This document shows, in pieces, positions 1-12,073 of a stretch of 64,000 bases of DNA. Positions within the stretch are counted from its first letter, which is position 1, and every line of letters starts with the position of its first letter. The notes beneath the pieces were generated by a model. That model made no database searches. It worked only from the letters and a program-made list of their open reading frames with translations, and had not been told where the DNA came from. Source of the DNA: Cocos nucifera (lineage: Eukaryota; Streptophyta; Magnoliopsida; Arecales; Arecaceae); the NCBI GenBank assembly GCA_006176705.1, contig QRFJ01000061.1, positions 1,232,243 to 1,296,242 on the forward strand, in the 5' to 3' direction. The position numbers and the translations under genes were made by a program.

Positions 1-65
1 GACCTCCCTTCTCCTACTCCATCCTAAGCGAATCAATTCTGAGTTAGTTCAAGATGCCTTAGATA

Positions 66-1000
66 GAGTCTTATGTGGCTCTTCGGACCCCCCCCGACTA
101 CTTAAAGGACTATAAAGCCCTCATGATGCTCCAGTACGTCTCAGATGCCCTCCTCTGCCTCACCTTCCCAACCACCCTCAAAAAGTCGGTAGGGGCGTGG
201 TATTTGGAACTCCATCTAGAGTCCATTCACTCATTTGAACAGCTTTGAAGGCTGTTCCTCATCCATTTTGACAATAACCAAACCCAGCCGAAGAATATTA
301 ACAACCTCTTCTCAATCTAGTAGGAGAAGGGCGAGTTGTTGCACGACTACGTGGCACACTTGAATGCCGCCACGCTTGAGGTACACAACCTTGACGAGTC
401 AGTGGTGATCTTGGCGCTCAAGCGGGGAATACGAAATGAGTGCCTCATCTTCTTCCTCGATAAAATATTCTTGAGGGATTATATCGATCCGCTCGTGCGA
501 GCTCAAAAATATGCGCAAGCAGAAGAAGCCCGAGCCACATGAAAGCAGGCCGAGGGAAAGAATATCCCCAACAAGAAGCAAGGCCGGGAAGAACCTCAAC
601 CGGACCGGGAGGTTCCTCCCAGCTGCCAAAGAGCTCTAGGCCAAGGAGTCTCCCTCGGCATTTGAACAACTACACTCTCCTATTTGCTCTTCGGGCCCAA
701 ATCCTGATGGAAATCGAGGGTCAAGGGCATCTTCACCGACCCTTGCCAATGAAGGCCCCACCGACGAGGAGCAATGGGACATACTACCGCTTCCACTGTG
801 ATCACAGTCATGACATAAGGAGTGCCTCTAACTCAAGGATGAGATTGAAGCCCTAATCCGAAAGGATACCTCAAGAGGTATGTACAGGAGTGATAGGTTT
901 GACTACCTGAGGAGCCGCCTCAACACCAACCCAAAGAGGAGAACGACAACAACTTACCCATAGCAGGTGTCATCAATGTGATCTCCAAACTCAGAGGTGG
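66..1000 (+). pseudogene. Decayed gag of Tat-A
   Basis: The translation around 110-540 shows a retrotransposon Gag pattern: a stretch with LTFPTTLKKSVGAWY, then LHDYVAHLNAATLEV and an EARAT-type end. A degenerate zinc-knuckle-like segment of the form YYRFHCDHSHD follows near 783-815. In-frame stops occur at 246-248 and around 318-323, and frameshifts later. No start is visible because the element is cut by the window edge. Confidence 0.7.
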
Positions 1001-1460
1001 TAGGGGGCAAAAGATCTGCCAAGGGGGTAGAGAGACAACATGCGAGAAACTCCATTTTTCCTATAATAAAAATATACCACCGATGAGTCCGGCACCTTTT
1101 GGTTATATCAATAAAGATGTTTTTCTTTATACCCTGCTATGGGTTCTATTAAAGTAAACGCACGAAACGTTCGACTAATATCGACTACTAGGAATGACTG
1201 AAAACATCACAAGAAGCGTATCCGAGATAACCGAGTCTAGCCTCAGTCCTTCAGATGACTATCGGAGGAAATCCGATGCTTGATATCTGGACCTCGGTCT
1301 AGACCCCGACAGCTAGGTTGGGGAGAACGACCCATAAAGATATCTTGGCTATGGCTAAGACCTCTATAACGGTGACTAGCAAGGCTCCAAACATAAGGAG
1401 ATATCACGATCCAAGTTGGGACCCCCATAATGAGACCCCATCGGGATCTTTCCAAATATC

Positions 1461-2040
1461 CCCCTAGGGATTGGGTTACGACGACAATGGTGACCTAGCA
1501 AAATTGCCACGGATCGATTTGGCATCAACTTCAGACGAGACCTCGTCAGGATCTTTCCAAATAACCCCTTAGGGATTAGGTTAAGACAATGATGGCGACT
1601 TGGCAAACTTGCCATGGATCGACTCGACATTGACTTCGGATGAGATCTCATCGGGATCTTTCCGAATATCCCCTAAAGGATCGGGTTAAAATGACGATAG
1701 TGACTTGGCAAAATTGCTGTGGATCGACTTATCATCAACTTCGAACGAGATCTCACCGGAATCTTCCCGAATACCCCCTAAGGATGGGTTAAGACGATGA
1801 TGGCAACTTGGCAAAATTGTCACGGATCGACTTGGCATCGAATTCGGACGAGACCTCGTTAGGATCTTCCCGAACATCCCCCTAAGGTTCAGGTTAAGAT
1901 GATGATGGCGACTTGGCAAAACACACTATCACAGATCGACTTTGTATCGACTTCAAATGAGACCTCTTTGGGGTCTTCCCAAGCATCCTCAGGGATTGGG
2001 TTAAGACGACGATGGTGACTCGGCAAAAATGCTGCCGCAA
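1461..2040 (+). repeat. Tandem array of about 105-bp units in Tat-A (about 6 copies)
   Basis: The block CCCCTAAGGAT-GGGTTAAGA with GACTTGGCAAAATTGC recurs at about 1461, 1565, 1671, 1775, 1880 and 1987, a period of 104-107 bp. Units differ by scattered substitutions and small indels. Short minus-strand ORFs here are repeats in translation, not genes. Confidence 0.85.
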
Positions 2041-2299
2041 ATCGACTTCCATGAACACTTAGACGGGGATATCAGCTTGGTGAAATTCATTGCCAAGGAT
2101 CGACTTTAGACCGGCAATTGATAGAACGACTTTGGACCAACCCTGGCTACCGAGAGCTCGAACCTTAGTCTGGACTGTGGACTCTTGCCCTATGAGTGGT
2201 AAATTAAGGCTACGACTACTCCAACCGGGCAAACGACCAACATTGGAAACCGATCACCTTTAATGCGAGCATTAAAAGATAATGAAGAAATTCATTTCA

Positions 2300-4438
2300 T
2301 TAGAAGAAGTCCTTAACAAAAAGATTACCACCAACAAAAAGAAAAATGAAAAAAGCAAAAGTACGAGTAGGACTAATTGAGGCCCTCGAGCACAGGCTTG
2401 GCGGCATGATCGGTGGTCTCCTCAGCATGGCCCCCCATGGCATCCTTGGTAGTAGGGCTAGGAGCAGGGTCCTCAATCGGGGCAAGCTTGTCCTCGGCCG
2501 AAGTAGGTGCAGGCTCATCCTCGTCTGACGAAAATGCCCCCCTGTCATTGTTGTCTTCAGGGTGAAGGCGACTCAAGTTTAGCTTAGGAACTATTCGACC
2601 CAGGCACCTCTTGTAGGCTTTGACGCCGTATATATAGGCCATCGAGGAGCCATCGGCGACCTCGTTCTCAAACTCCGTTGAAGCCTTGAACTCCTCAATT
2701 TCCTTAAGTTTAGCCTCAACGATGGCCTTCGCCTTCTCCTCAACTTAGCCTTGATAAGCTCCACCCTATCCTCAGTGGCTTTAGTTGCTACTTTGCCGAG
2801 CTCCAGGACCTCAGTTCGGCCAACTTCTAACGAAGCACCTCAGTGGCACTGTGCTCGATGGCCACTAGGCCCTCCAGGGCCCCGACCTTCTCTCGAGCCG
2901 CCTAGAGCTCGGACTTGGCTCGAGAGGCGTCTTCCTCGGCCGCCCCCTTCGCATCTTCGGTGGCTCGCCTCACCTTCTCGGCTACCTGCCTTGCTTCCTT
3001 CGCAGCCTTCGCATCAACCTCGGATGCCTTGAGCTTTTCTTCCAGGGAGAGCCTTGTCCAATTAAAGTCAACTAGGCCAATCGCTAAGGACGATTATGTC
3101 ATTCACCAGCCATATGGAAAAATCAGGGTTAATAGCTCCAGACGGAAGATGAAGACAAGTGCGAACAACAAAAGACTCACCCCAAGGAGACTGGCGAAGG
3201 AAGCACCAACAACCTTGTCCAAGGGATGGGCCTTCCTCTCCGACCAATCGGCCAGCAGCAAAGTCATCTTCACCAACTCTTAGACGAACTGATGGTTCCA
3301 AAGAGCGGAATCATCCCTCCGCACTCTCCTTGCCATAGCGACAAACCCCCCTTCGCTCCCAGACGAGGAGAGGCCCGCCTCGAACCTCACTGACCTGCTT
3401 GGTGCCATAGGAGATGGCAGTTGTGGGGTGGGGTGAGGTGGGGACGACATCTACCTATCCATCATCGTCGGAAGGGGCGAAGTCCTACCAATCAGAGGTG
3501 ATGGAGTTCGAGCTGACTCCAGAGTCATCAGCACGAAAGAATGCGTTGGCTTGGCCACCACCAGCTTATCCTCGATCTCTATAGAATCAATACTCGACGT
3601 TCCTATGGATAGTGCTGAGGTCGGGGCAGGGACGGGGCAGGAATCCTCGGCTAGCTACTCAGCTTCTTCGATGAAGACTTCCTGCCCAAGGAACCCATCT
3701 TCCTTTTCAAAGCCAACTTGATTGAACAAAGCGTCAGTTTAGGCTCATCACTGCAAAACCGAAGAAAAGATAGTCAGTTCAAGTTCTAACAATGGTGAAG
3801 AAAATTCTCCAAATCAGCAAAGACATCGATCATACCCCGAGGCAATGCCAGGCTAATACCGACGTCGTAGAGATTCTGCTTGGTCAACAGCTCCTTTAAT
3901 TCGGGGACTTCAACTTTGAGTAGACTCTGATAATCTTTCTCGTCCTTGGGATGGACGGACTTGTCCTTGTTAGAAGACAAGTGGGGGTCATCCCAAACTA
4001 GACTAAACCTCCAGGGATGATCCAAAGACACAAAGAAGAAACGGCTTTTCTAGCCGTGGACTGAGAAAGAAAGCCCAGTAATGAATTTGCACCTTGACCG
4101 AGGAGAAACATACCACCACCTCTTCTCGTGGGAGTGTTTCTTCAGAGTAAATAATGCCCTGAAGAGGAAACACCTCGGGGAGATACCGAGCCAGTTACAA
4201 AGAATGATAAAAATAACGATCACCTGAGTGGAGTTCGAGGTGATCTGATTCGGGAGGACCTTGTGGAAGTCAAGGATATTACTGATGAAGGGATGGAAAG
4301 GAACCCAAAGACTAGCCTGGAGAGACTCCTCATACAGCGCAACTCGGCCATTAGGGTGTCGGTCACACAGCCATCCTGGCCAAAGACTTCTAGCTGGTAG
4401 ATCGAGGAGATGAAAAACTGAAAATGGTACCTTCTCAG
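2300..4438 (-). pseudogene. Antisense ORF of Tat-A, 3' part
   Basis: On the minus strand the part nearest the copia insertion reads NGRVALYEESLQASLWVPFH and later KRWWYVSPR, resembling the PF04195 'putative gypsy type transposon' family. After a TAG (Trp codon expected) it continues with RFFFVSLDHPWRF-type sequence and a Leu/Glu-rich linker, then acidic and coiled-coil-like fragments down to about 2300. Several stops and frameshifts interrupt it. The equivalent gene in Tat-B is at 37077-39170. Confidence 0.6.
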
Positions 4439-7324
4439 TGAAGGGAAACATGCAGGATTTCATGCATAAATTTCAAAACTTTTTCGAAATTAAAACAACG
4501 GAAGACATAGATTAAACAGTTTAATCTATAATATGCATGTAATCAGATTACAAAACCCTACATCAAGGATCTATAACATGTCATGATGCAAATATAAATC
4601 TGAAATTAAATTAATCATAAGTGGTATTGATCATATCAATACCTAGATCTAGAACAATTCTAGATCTAACCCTAGATCATATCTCTTACCTTTGCATAGG
4701 TCGAGAACTCTGTGGTTGATTTCTGTTGTTACTTTTAGAGCCGCGCACGCGTCCGGCCTCTACAGGTGATCCACACGAGCCTGCAACACAGATCGAAGGT
4801 TCGTCAAACGAAGATCCGCTCGAAGTGCTAGCTTCTCGCAGATCCCTCCTGATGGTCAATCAAGAACATATTCTCCGGATCTCTTGGACACTCCAAGAGA
4901 CGAAGAATATAAGAAGGAATAAGAGAGAAGTCCAACCCTTGGATCTCCTATAAATCAGAAAATAAAAACAAAGAAAAATAAATCCTAAGAGAAGACAAGT
5001 CTTCTCCTTCAGGACATCAACGATTGATGTCCTGAAAACATCTCTATGTTAGGACAAGAGGAGACCTTCTCCTCCAAATTTTTTTCTATGTTTTCAGATC
5101 TAATATTTCTGATTTTATTCTTACAAAAAACCCACAAAAATAAGGATAAGGGCTCTCAAAGAAATCCTAAGAGAAGATCTTTCTTCTCTTCTCCTTCTCT
5201 CATCAGGACATGATCAAATCATGTCCAAAAAGAACATCATGCCCCAACAACTTGGAGCACTTATCCCCACGCCCTATTCCTCTCTCTCTCAGATTTTTAT
5301 CACATAAAAATCACAAAAAATAAATAAGAGAAAAAATACATAAAAGAAAAATAAAGAGAAGACAATCTTCTCTTACCTTGTCTCTTTAAGACATCAACCT
5401 TTGATGTCTTAGTTGAAGATTCTTCTCCAAGAATCTTGGTGCCACAAACCATCCCACGCCTTCTCCTCCTTTTTCTCTGATTTTCTATGATTTTTCTGGG
5501 ATTTATCACATCCTCAAACCATCTCATAGGAGGCGCCCCAATTTTTTTTTAGCAAGACTAGGTCAAACCTAGTCATATATGGACTTCTATGGGGTGTCCA
5601 ACTCTTGGATGCCCCTTCCTTGATTTTAGGCGTAAAAACCACTTGAATTCACATACAAAAGAAAGGAATAGGGGGCACTCAACATCTGGTGGGCGTTGGA
5701 GGAAAAAACAAGAGGGAAGAGTTTTGGTCAAAGGGGACTCTATCAAATAGAGTTCAAATCAAAACAACTTTCTTATATTTGATCCGGTCAAATTTTATTC
5801 CAAATAATCCAGATATGTGGGGCGTGGAGAAGCTCTTAGGCGTGGGAATGTTTCACGTAAACATCAGAAAAAAATGGGTGGGCATGGGCTTTCTTAGGCG
5901 CAAGAGAAAGAGAGGGTGGGCATGGGCTTTCTTAGGCGCAAGAGAAAGAGAGAGAGTCCCAATCCAACTAGGACTCCTCTTGTTTGACTAAGTCAAAATA
6001 GTTTTGAACCTAATTTAAATTTTATTTAAATCAGATTAAATACAATCCAATTAAGGATGATCCTAATCCAACTAGGAGCCCAATTAAATCAGATTAAATC
6101 AAGATTTAAATCTGATTTAAATCCTAAGTCAATTAGGTGCACCCAAGTCCTAGTCAAATAAGGAATTATTCTTTCTTGCAATTGGCTTATCCAATAAACT
6201 AATTAGACTTGATCTAATTAAATCTAAACTAATTCTAATTGAATCTAATTCAATTAGACTTGATCTCAGTCCGATTACTCAATCAAATTGAGCCAATTAG
6301 CAATCCAATTGCTAATCGATCCTCCTACAACACTTGCATTAGGTTAAACATCAATCGCATTGAATGTTTAACCTCAAAATGATTCTCAATCATCGATTAA
6401 CCATCTGATTAGGTTACAAGCTCTAATGTGTGTGACCCCATAGGTTCGAACCTAAGCCAGTGGCACAAGAATCAATTTCTGTACCAATCGAAGTTATCAT
6501 CTAGCAATGGTTTCCGACGTCCGGATAGGTCGAATGTATGCAAAGCAACATTCTTAGAACCCTGGTCCATGGTTACCATATAATTCATCCCTTTGACTAA
6601 TAATGCTCAAGACGACTTCGAGTATGCTGTCAAACACTCATACAAGTCATCGCTATTATGTCTCAAAATTTTGCAAATCCCGTGACACCTCATGAGGGTT
6701 ATCCAGGCCTAGGTTTTGCTAAATTGAAACACAGCGAGTCATTCTCTTTCTGAAGTTAATCAGGAGTGGTTAATCCCATCTTGACTCACACACCGACTTT
6801 ACAAGTACTTGACTATACCAAGAAATCTTCCAAACCTATATTAGAAATATAGGCAGTTTGGCATTAAAGTACAGTGAGTTGCTTGCAAGTCACCATAGTG
6901 ATCTTAGATCGGAGGAACACTTGTACCCATTGGCCTTAGTTAGCTATTTTGATAGTAGAGTGCTACATTGGTCACGTTCAATGCAGATGTACTCCTACAT
7001 CTCATCTGGATGCCATACCAATGTCTCCACACCACTTAGTTATGAGGACAATCAACGCATATGGCATACAGCAACCTACACTCGATAAGTTATCGTCCTT
7101 GTTAATAACTTATCATTTGGTCGTGAATAATTTAATAATCATCCGATAAATCCTCTATCGATTGATTGTGGTTCTAAGGACTTCATCATAATTTAGGAGT
7201 TCATTTAAGAAAAATAGAACTTTTATAACGAATCAGCCAAATAACTATTATTATTAGATAATTCATATACTAATTTCAATCATCTACCACTTAGATGATT
7301 GGCTTTAGGACACATTTTCCAACA
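4439..7324 (-). mobile_element. 3' LTR of Copia-A
   Basis: Ends match the other copy: TGAAGG...CCAACA on the plus strand, TGTTGG...CCTTCA on the minus. 2,886 bp. The two LTRs align along their full length with scattered substitutions and small indels. Interior ORFs such as those near 4726-4953 and 5300-5527 recur in both copies and are not genes. Confidence 0.9.
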
Positions 7325-10300
7325 ACTCCCACTTGGACTAAAGCCAATCAGAATGATATCAAATATCCTATCTTCCACTTGAGTTCGTAGAACTCCTTAG
7401 TTCCGAGGCCTTAGCAAATGGGTCAGTCAACTTCTCCTTTTACATCGATCTTCTAAAGATCGACGTCACCCATATCTAATATTTAAGGTAAAAGCGATGC
7501 AAAATATGCTGGTCCTTGGGTTCTTTAGCCTGAGCTATGGCTCCAGTGCTACGATAGGACTGGACCATTGGTGGAGGGTGCCACTCCCAACCAGCTAATG
7601 AACCTCAGCAACTACGTAGCTTACATGGCAGCATCATATGCCACGAGTACTCTACATCACTAACTGAATAGACTAAAGTATACTGCTTGAAACTTTTCCA
7701 GCAGATTGCTCCTATAATTAGGGTATGATCCGATATTCTCTTGTTGTCATCTTGTTTTGACTTAAATTAAAACATCTATATGTTTTAAGTCAGTACTTTC
7801 ATATTTGAGTCACTGAACCTTAGTATTTTTCAAATACTTAAGGATTATCTATACAATCTTTCAGCGGCTCTCACTTGGATCAGACTGGTATCTGCTCACT
7901 ACCTCTAATGAGTATACCATGTCTGATCTCGTACATGAAGAAATAAGATGACAGCTAAATCTTTATTCCTTGCAATGCTGAAATGCCATTTTCAATTAAT
8001 AGAATTTCATCCTCAAACATCACAAGAAATAACACTACAAAATATTTTGTTCAATTATGAATACAGGGTTTGTCTTTGTTCATAACAAAGATATATGTTC
8101 AAAACGTATGTTCGAACTCTGAGATGATACTCAGACGGGCTTTATAAGTCCTTACCTTTCCGTCTGCGCTACTCTGATCCTTTGAAAATCCATTCAAATC
8201 CAATGGATTTTATCCCTTCAGGTGAATCAACTAGTGTCCGTACACTATTGATTTTCATGGATTTTAATTTGGATCATATGGCTCCAAGCCACTTCTTAGA
8301 GTCAGGCCACTGCATTGTATCCCTATAGATGATCGGATCCTTATTGTTCTCATCGAGCTCAACAGGATCGCCATCCCAGACTTAGATACTGAAGTATCTA
8401 TCCGGCTAACGTGGTACTCTACCAGATCTCCTTAAAGGTGACACTTTAATGGGCTCTGGATTTGATCTGATCAAATCCGGTTCTGTAGGTTTACTAAATA
8501 ACGTCGGTTCTTTTCTACCGGTCAAACTTTTACAAGTTCAACTTGACAGGCATCAGTTTCTTCTCTAAGAAACTCCTTTCCAAAAGAAATGCCCTACTGC
8601 TGATGAACATTTTATGTTCTTTAGCATAGTAGAATTAATAACCCTTAAACACTTATTGGATCAGGATCCAAGTTTATCTGTGTGCAAATCTTTGACATAG
8701 GTTGATCAACTCCAAATCCAAAGGTGAGAGAGTCTAGGTCTATGCCCGATCCATATCCCATATGGAGTCTTTACAACGGATTTACTTGGTATAAATTCAG
8801 AGTAAAACTAGTAGCCACAAGAGCACAACCCTGAAGCAAGCAGATAAGTGAACCTTATCGTGGATTGAACCAAGTCTAACAAAGTTCAATTTTCTCTTTT
8901 AAGATACACAGTGTTCCGAAAAAGAATCCACTGAGAGAGAATTCTATTCTCTCCTAGATATGTCACAAACTTACTGGATAAGTATTCGCCTCTTCGATCT
9001 AATCAAAGAGTTCCAATGCCCTTTCCAGTTTGTTTTTTTTTTCATTATTGAATCGTTTGAACATTTCAAATGATTCATCCTAGACGCACTCATGCCCAGA
9101 TAGGTCGTCTGTAATAAAATATTAATATCTTTTTTTGGCACATAAGTTCACAGGTCCACATACATCACTATGTCTGAGACTTAGAACTTTATCGGCTCCT
9201 TCACCTTTTCCAGTAAAAGGTGATTTTATCATCTTTCCAAGAAGACAAGATTCACAGGCTATCAATGATTCACAATCATTGATGTCGAGGTTTTCCTCTC
9301 AAGCTAACCCATTTATCCTGTTCTTGTCAAGATGACTAAGCCTATAATGCCAAAGATAGATATCCATGATGTAATCTAACTTGAGTGTGTACATTACACT
9401 TAACAGGCTGTATAAATATTAAATATCATTTCTTTATTATCCATTATTACTATAATATTATTCGTAATAATATCACAATAATCTTCTTTATTGATAAATG
9501 ATAACCATCTCTGACCAAAAGGCCATCAAAGATCATATTTATCATAAATGATGGACAATACTGACAATCACTCAAAATAACATCTATTGAAAAAAGCTTG
9601 ACAATTCCTAAAGCTAGGATTGGAACAAGACTTTCATCCCTAATGTTCAAGTATCTCTCACCATTTTCAAACATTCCACTTTTCAATAGTCCTTACAACA
9701 AATTGCATAAGACCACCGGTATCTAATACCCAGGTAGTAGAATTACATACAGAGAAATTTCAAGGTGTTATCATATAACATTCTTGATGAGCAACTCTTG
9801 CTCCTTTCTCTTGTTTAACCTGTTATGATCAAGGGAAGCAAGACAATTCTTCTTCCTATGATCCTGCTTCTAATAATAGAAGCACTATGCCTGATTTGGG
9901 TCAATATTAGACTAATCATTTTGACTGGGCTTAGATCCCCAATACGAATCAATTTGTACTACTGAACCAAATTCAACTTTTGATACTAATTATTAAACTT
10001 GGGTCCCATAAGTCATCACTATCTAACACTGATAGGAGCAATTAGGGTTTAGCCTTAATTTGGGAATAGAGAACAATGACCTAAGTATATTAATTATATT
10101 AAGTCTAGAGACTTGGACTTTAGTCTAAAGGTTCTCCCACCATTTTATTCGAATTGGTAGCCTCTACCTCCAATTTGGAAAATTACTTTAATTTGCTAGT
10201 AGGTACTAGAATCCACATAAACTGCACATAAGCCCAACTATGGTTGGTCAACCCATGTACATCTAAGGGTAGGTTCATAACCAATTATTTCTCCAAACAA

Positions 10301-12060
10301 CTTCTAGTAATTTAATTTTGCCCCAGAAACCTAATCAGTAGGCTAGAGCCTCTACTGTAAAGATCCGATTAGGTCCAACCATTAACATGACCATACTTGA
10401 TGCATCTAACCAACAAATGATTAAGCCCAACTATGGTTGGTCAACCTAACCACCATTAAAGAGAGACATCCAAGTCGTCATATGATGAATGATAATTCTA
10501 TTAGTCAACAAGCACCAGACCTATAGGCCTCCAATGATTATTGAGTTAATGGACCCGTTATCAAACACCTTAATAGGAGGCTATGACTCAGTTATCTCCA
10601 TAACTTTATCATTTTAAGGACCTAATAATTTTAGAGAATTTAAATTATTAGTGATTTAAGGATAGAAAGGACATGGACTAATTTGCTCCCACTGACTTCT
10701 CAAGTCTTTGATAAGGACTAGGATCAATATCGGTCCATGGGCACCTAGATCAGTCTCACTGAGTAAAATCAGTCTCATTGATTTTCTATGTGACATGGAT
10801 TAGCACAAATCAATGAGCAACCTAATCAAAACCTGATTAACCACATTAGCCAGGTAAGTGAGATCGATGGAAGGATCTGGCAAGGCTTGCCTTAGACACC
10901 ATCAGAAATGGCCAGGTAAGCGGACTACCAATTAAAAACCACCGGTTTGGGATGCCAGACTTACCTTAGACATCAATTGATTTATCAATTTTGATTTGGT
11001 TTGCCTAAAGACTCAAGCTCGACCATTGAGCCACGATCAGTATCCATTTGTTAGATGTATTGACTTTGATCAACTATAACTATTGAATTGATCTAAAAAA
11101 ATGACCTAATCCTAATTAACTATTAATTAGGTTTGATCAATTTCTTAACTAAGTTCATATTTAATCTAACCCTAGGTCTAACCCAGTTAAGGATCTGATC
11201 AATGCTAACCTATTTTTCTTTAACCTATATTTTATGAAATTGTCTTAAGATCTTTAAATCACAAACCTAGATCCTAAACAATCACTTAATTCTTAATTAA
11301 GTTCAAAGCTTATGGGTTTGGGTTTATGAAATCTCAGAACTAATTTCTGACTTAATCATTTAAAATATTTTCAAATTGTAAATAGTTTACATTGAATCAT
11401 ATTCAATATATGATTTTAGATCTAATTTGTTTTAATGTTTTGATCATATCCTAGGATTTCGAATCTAGGGTTTTGTAGAAAATAAGTTCTCAATTTAAAT
11501 TCTGTAAAACAAATATATCATATACATTCTAGATTCAAAACAAAATTACATATCAACATATGCAATAATAGAATCTAGATCTAAACATAAAACACATCAT
11601 ATGGATAAGATCATAAACCATTTAAAATTAGATTTAAAATCTGAAAATAAATCATAAATTACTTTAGATCTCATCTAACATATTTATGATTTAGATTTCT
11701 TGGATAGCACATACTAGGACAACCTTTCCACTGTAAAGGGTAAACCTTACAGTAGGACAACCTTATGGCAGTATGTGCAATCCAGATATTATTTAGATCT
11801 AATCTAATTAATCTAAAATAGATTTAATATCTATTTAATTTTAGATTTAAATCAAAAAATTAAATCATAAATTTTTTTAGATCTAATCTAAATAATTCAT
11901 GATTCAGGTACAAATCAGCACATACTATGACAATCTTTTCATTGTAAGGGGTTAACCTTACAACAGGACAACCTTATGGCAGTATGTGCGATCTTTAATT
12001 AATTTTAATTTTCAGATTTATTGTTAAGCATACATGAACATGTTATAAAAGAACCTAGAT
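7325..12060 (-). pseudogene. Decayed gag-pol interior of Copia-A
   Basis: No ORF longer than about 80 codons survives, but translated fragments keep copia order. The clearest are the protease/pre-integrase segment (LSDCQYCPSF and LLVRDGYHLSI), the RT start (TLVDSPEGIKSIGFEW) and the RNase H end. The C-terminal half of gag and 10000-12000 show nothing clear. Confidence 0.7.
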
Positions 12061-12072
12061 GCTCTGATACCA
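12061..12072 (-). other. Primer binding site of Copia-A (initiator Met tRNA type)
   Basis: The minus strand reads TGGTATCAGAGC, the standard plant copia primer site, one base inside the 5' LTR. It fixes the orientation of the element. Confidence 0.9.
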
Positions 12073-12073
12073 C

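Noticed and set aside
1461..2040. CRISPR-like repeat array
   Set aside because: Units are about 105 bp and contiguous, without unique spacers, and lie inside a plant retrotransposon.
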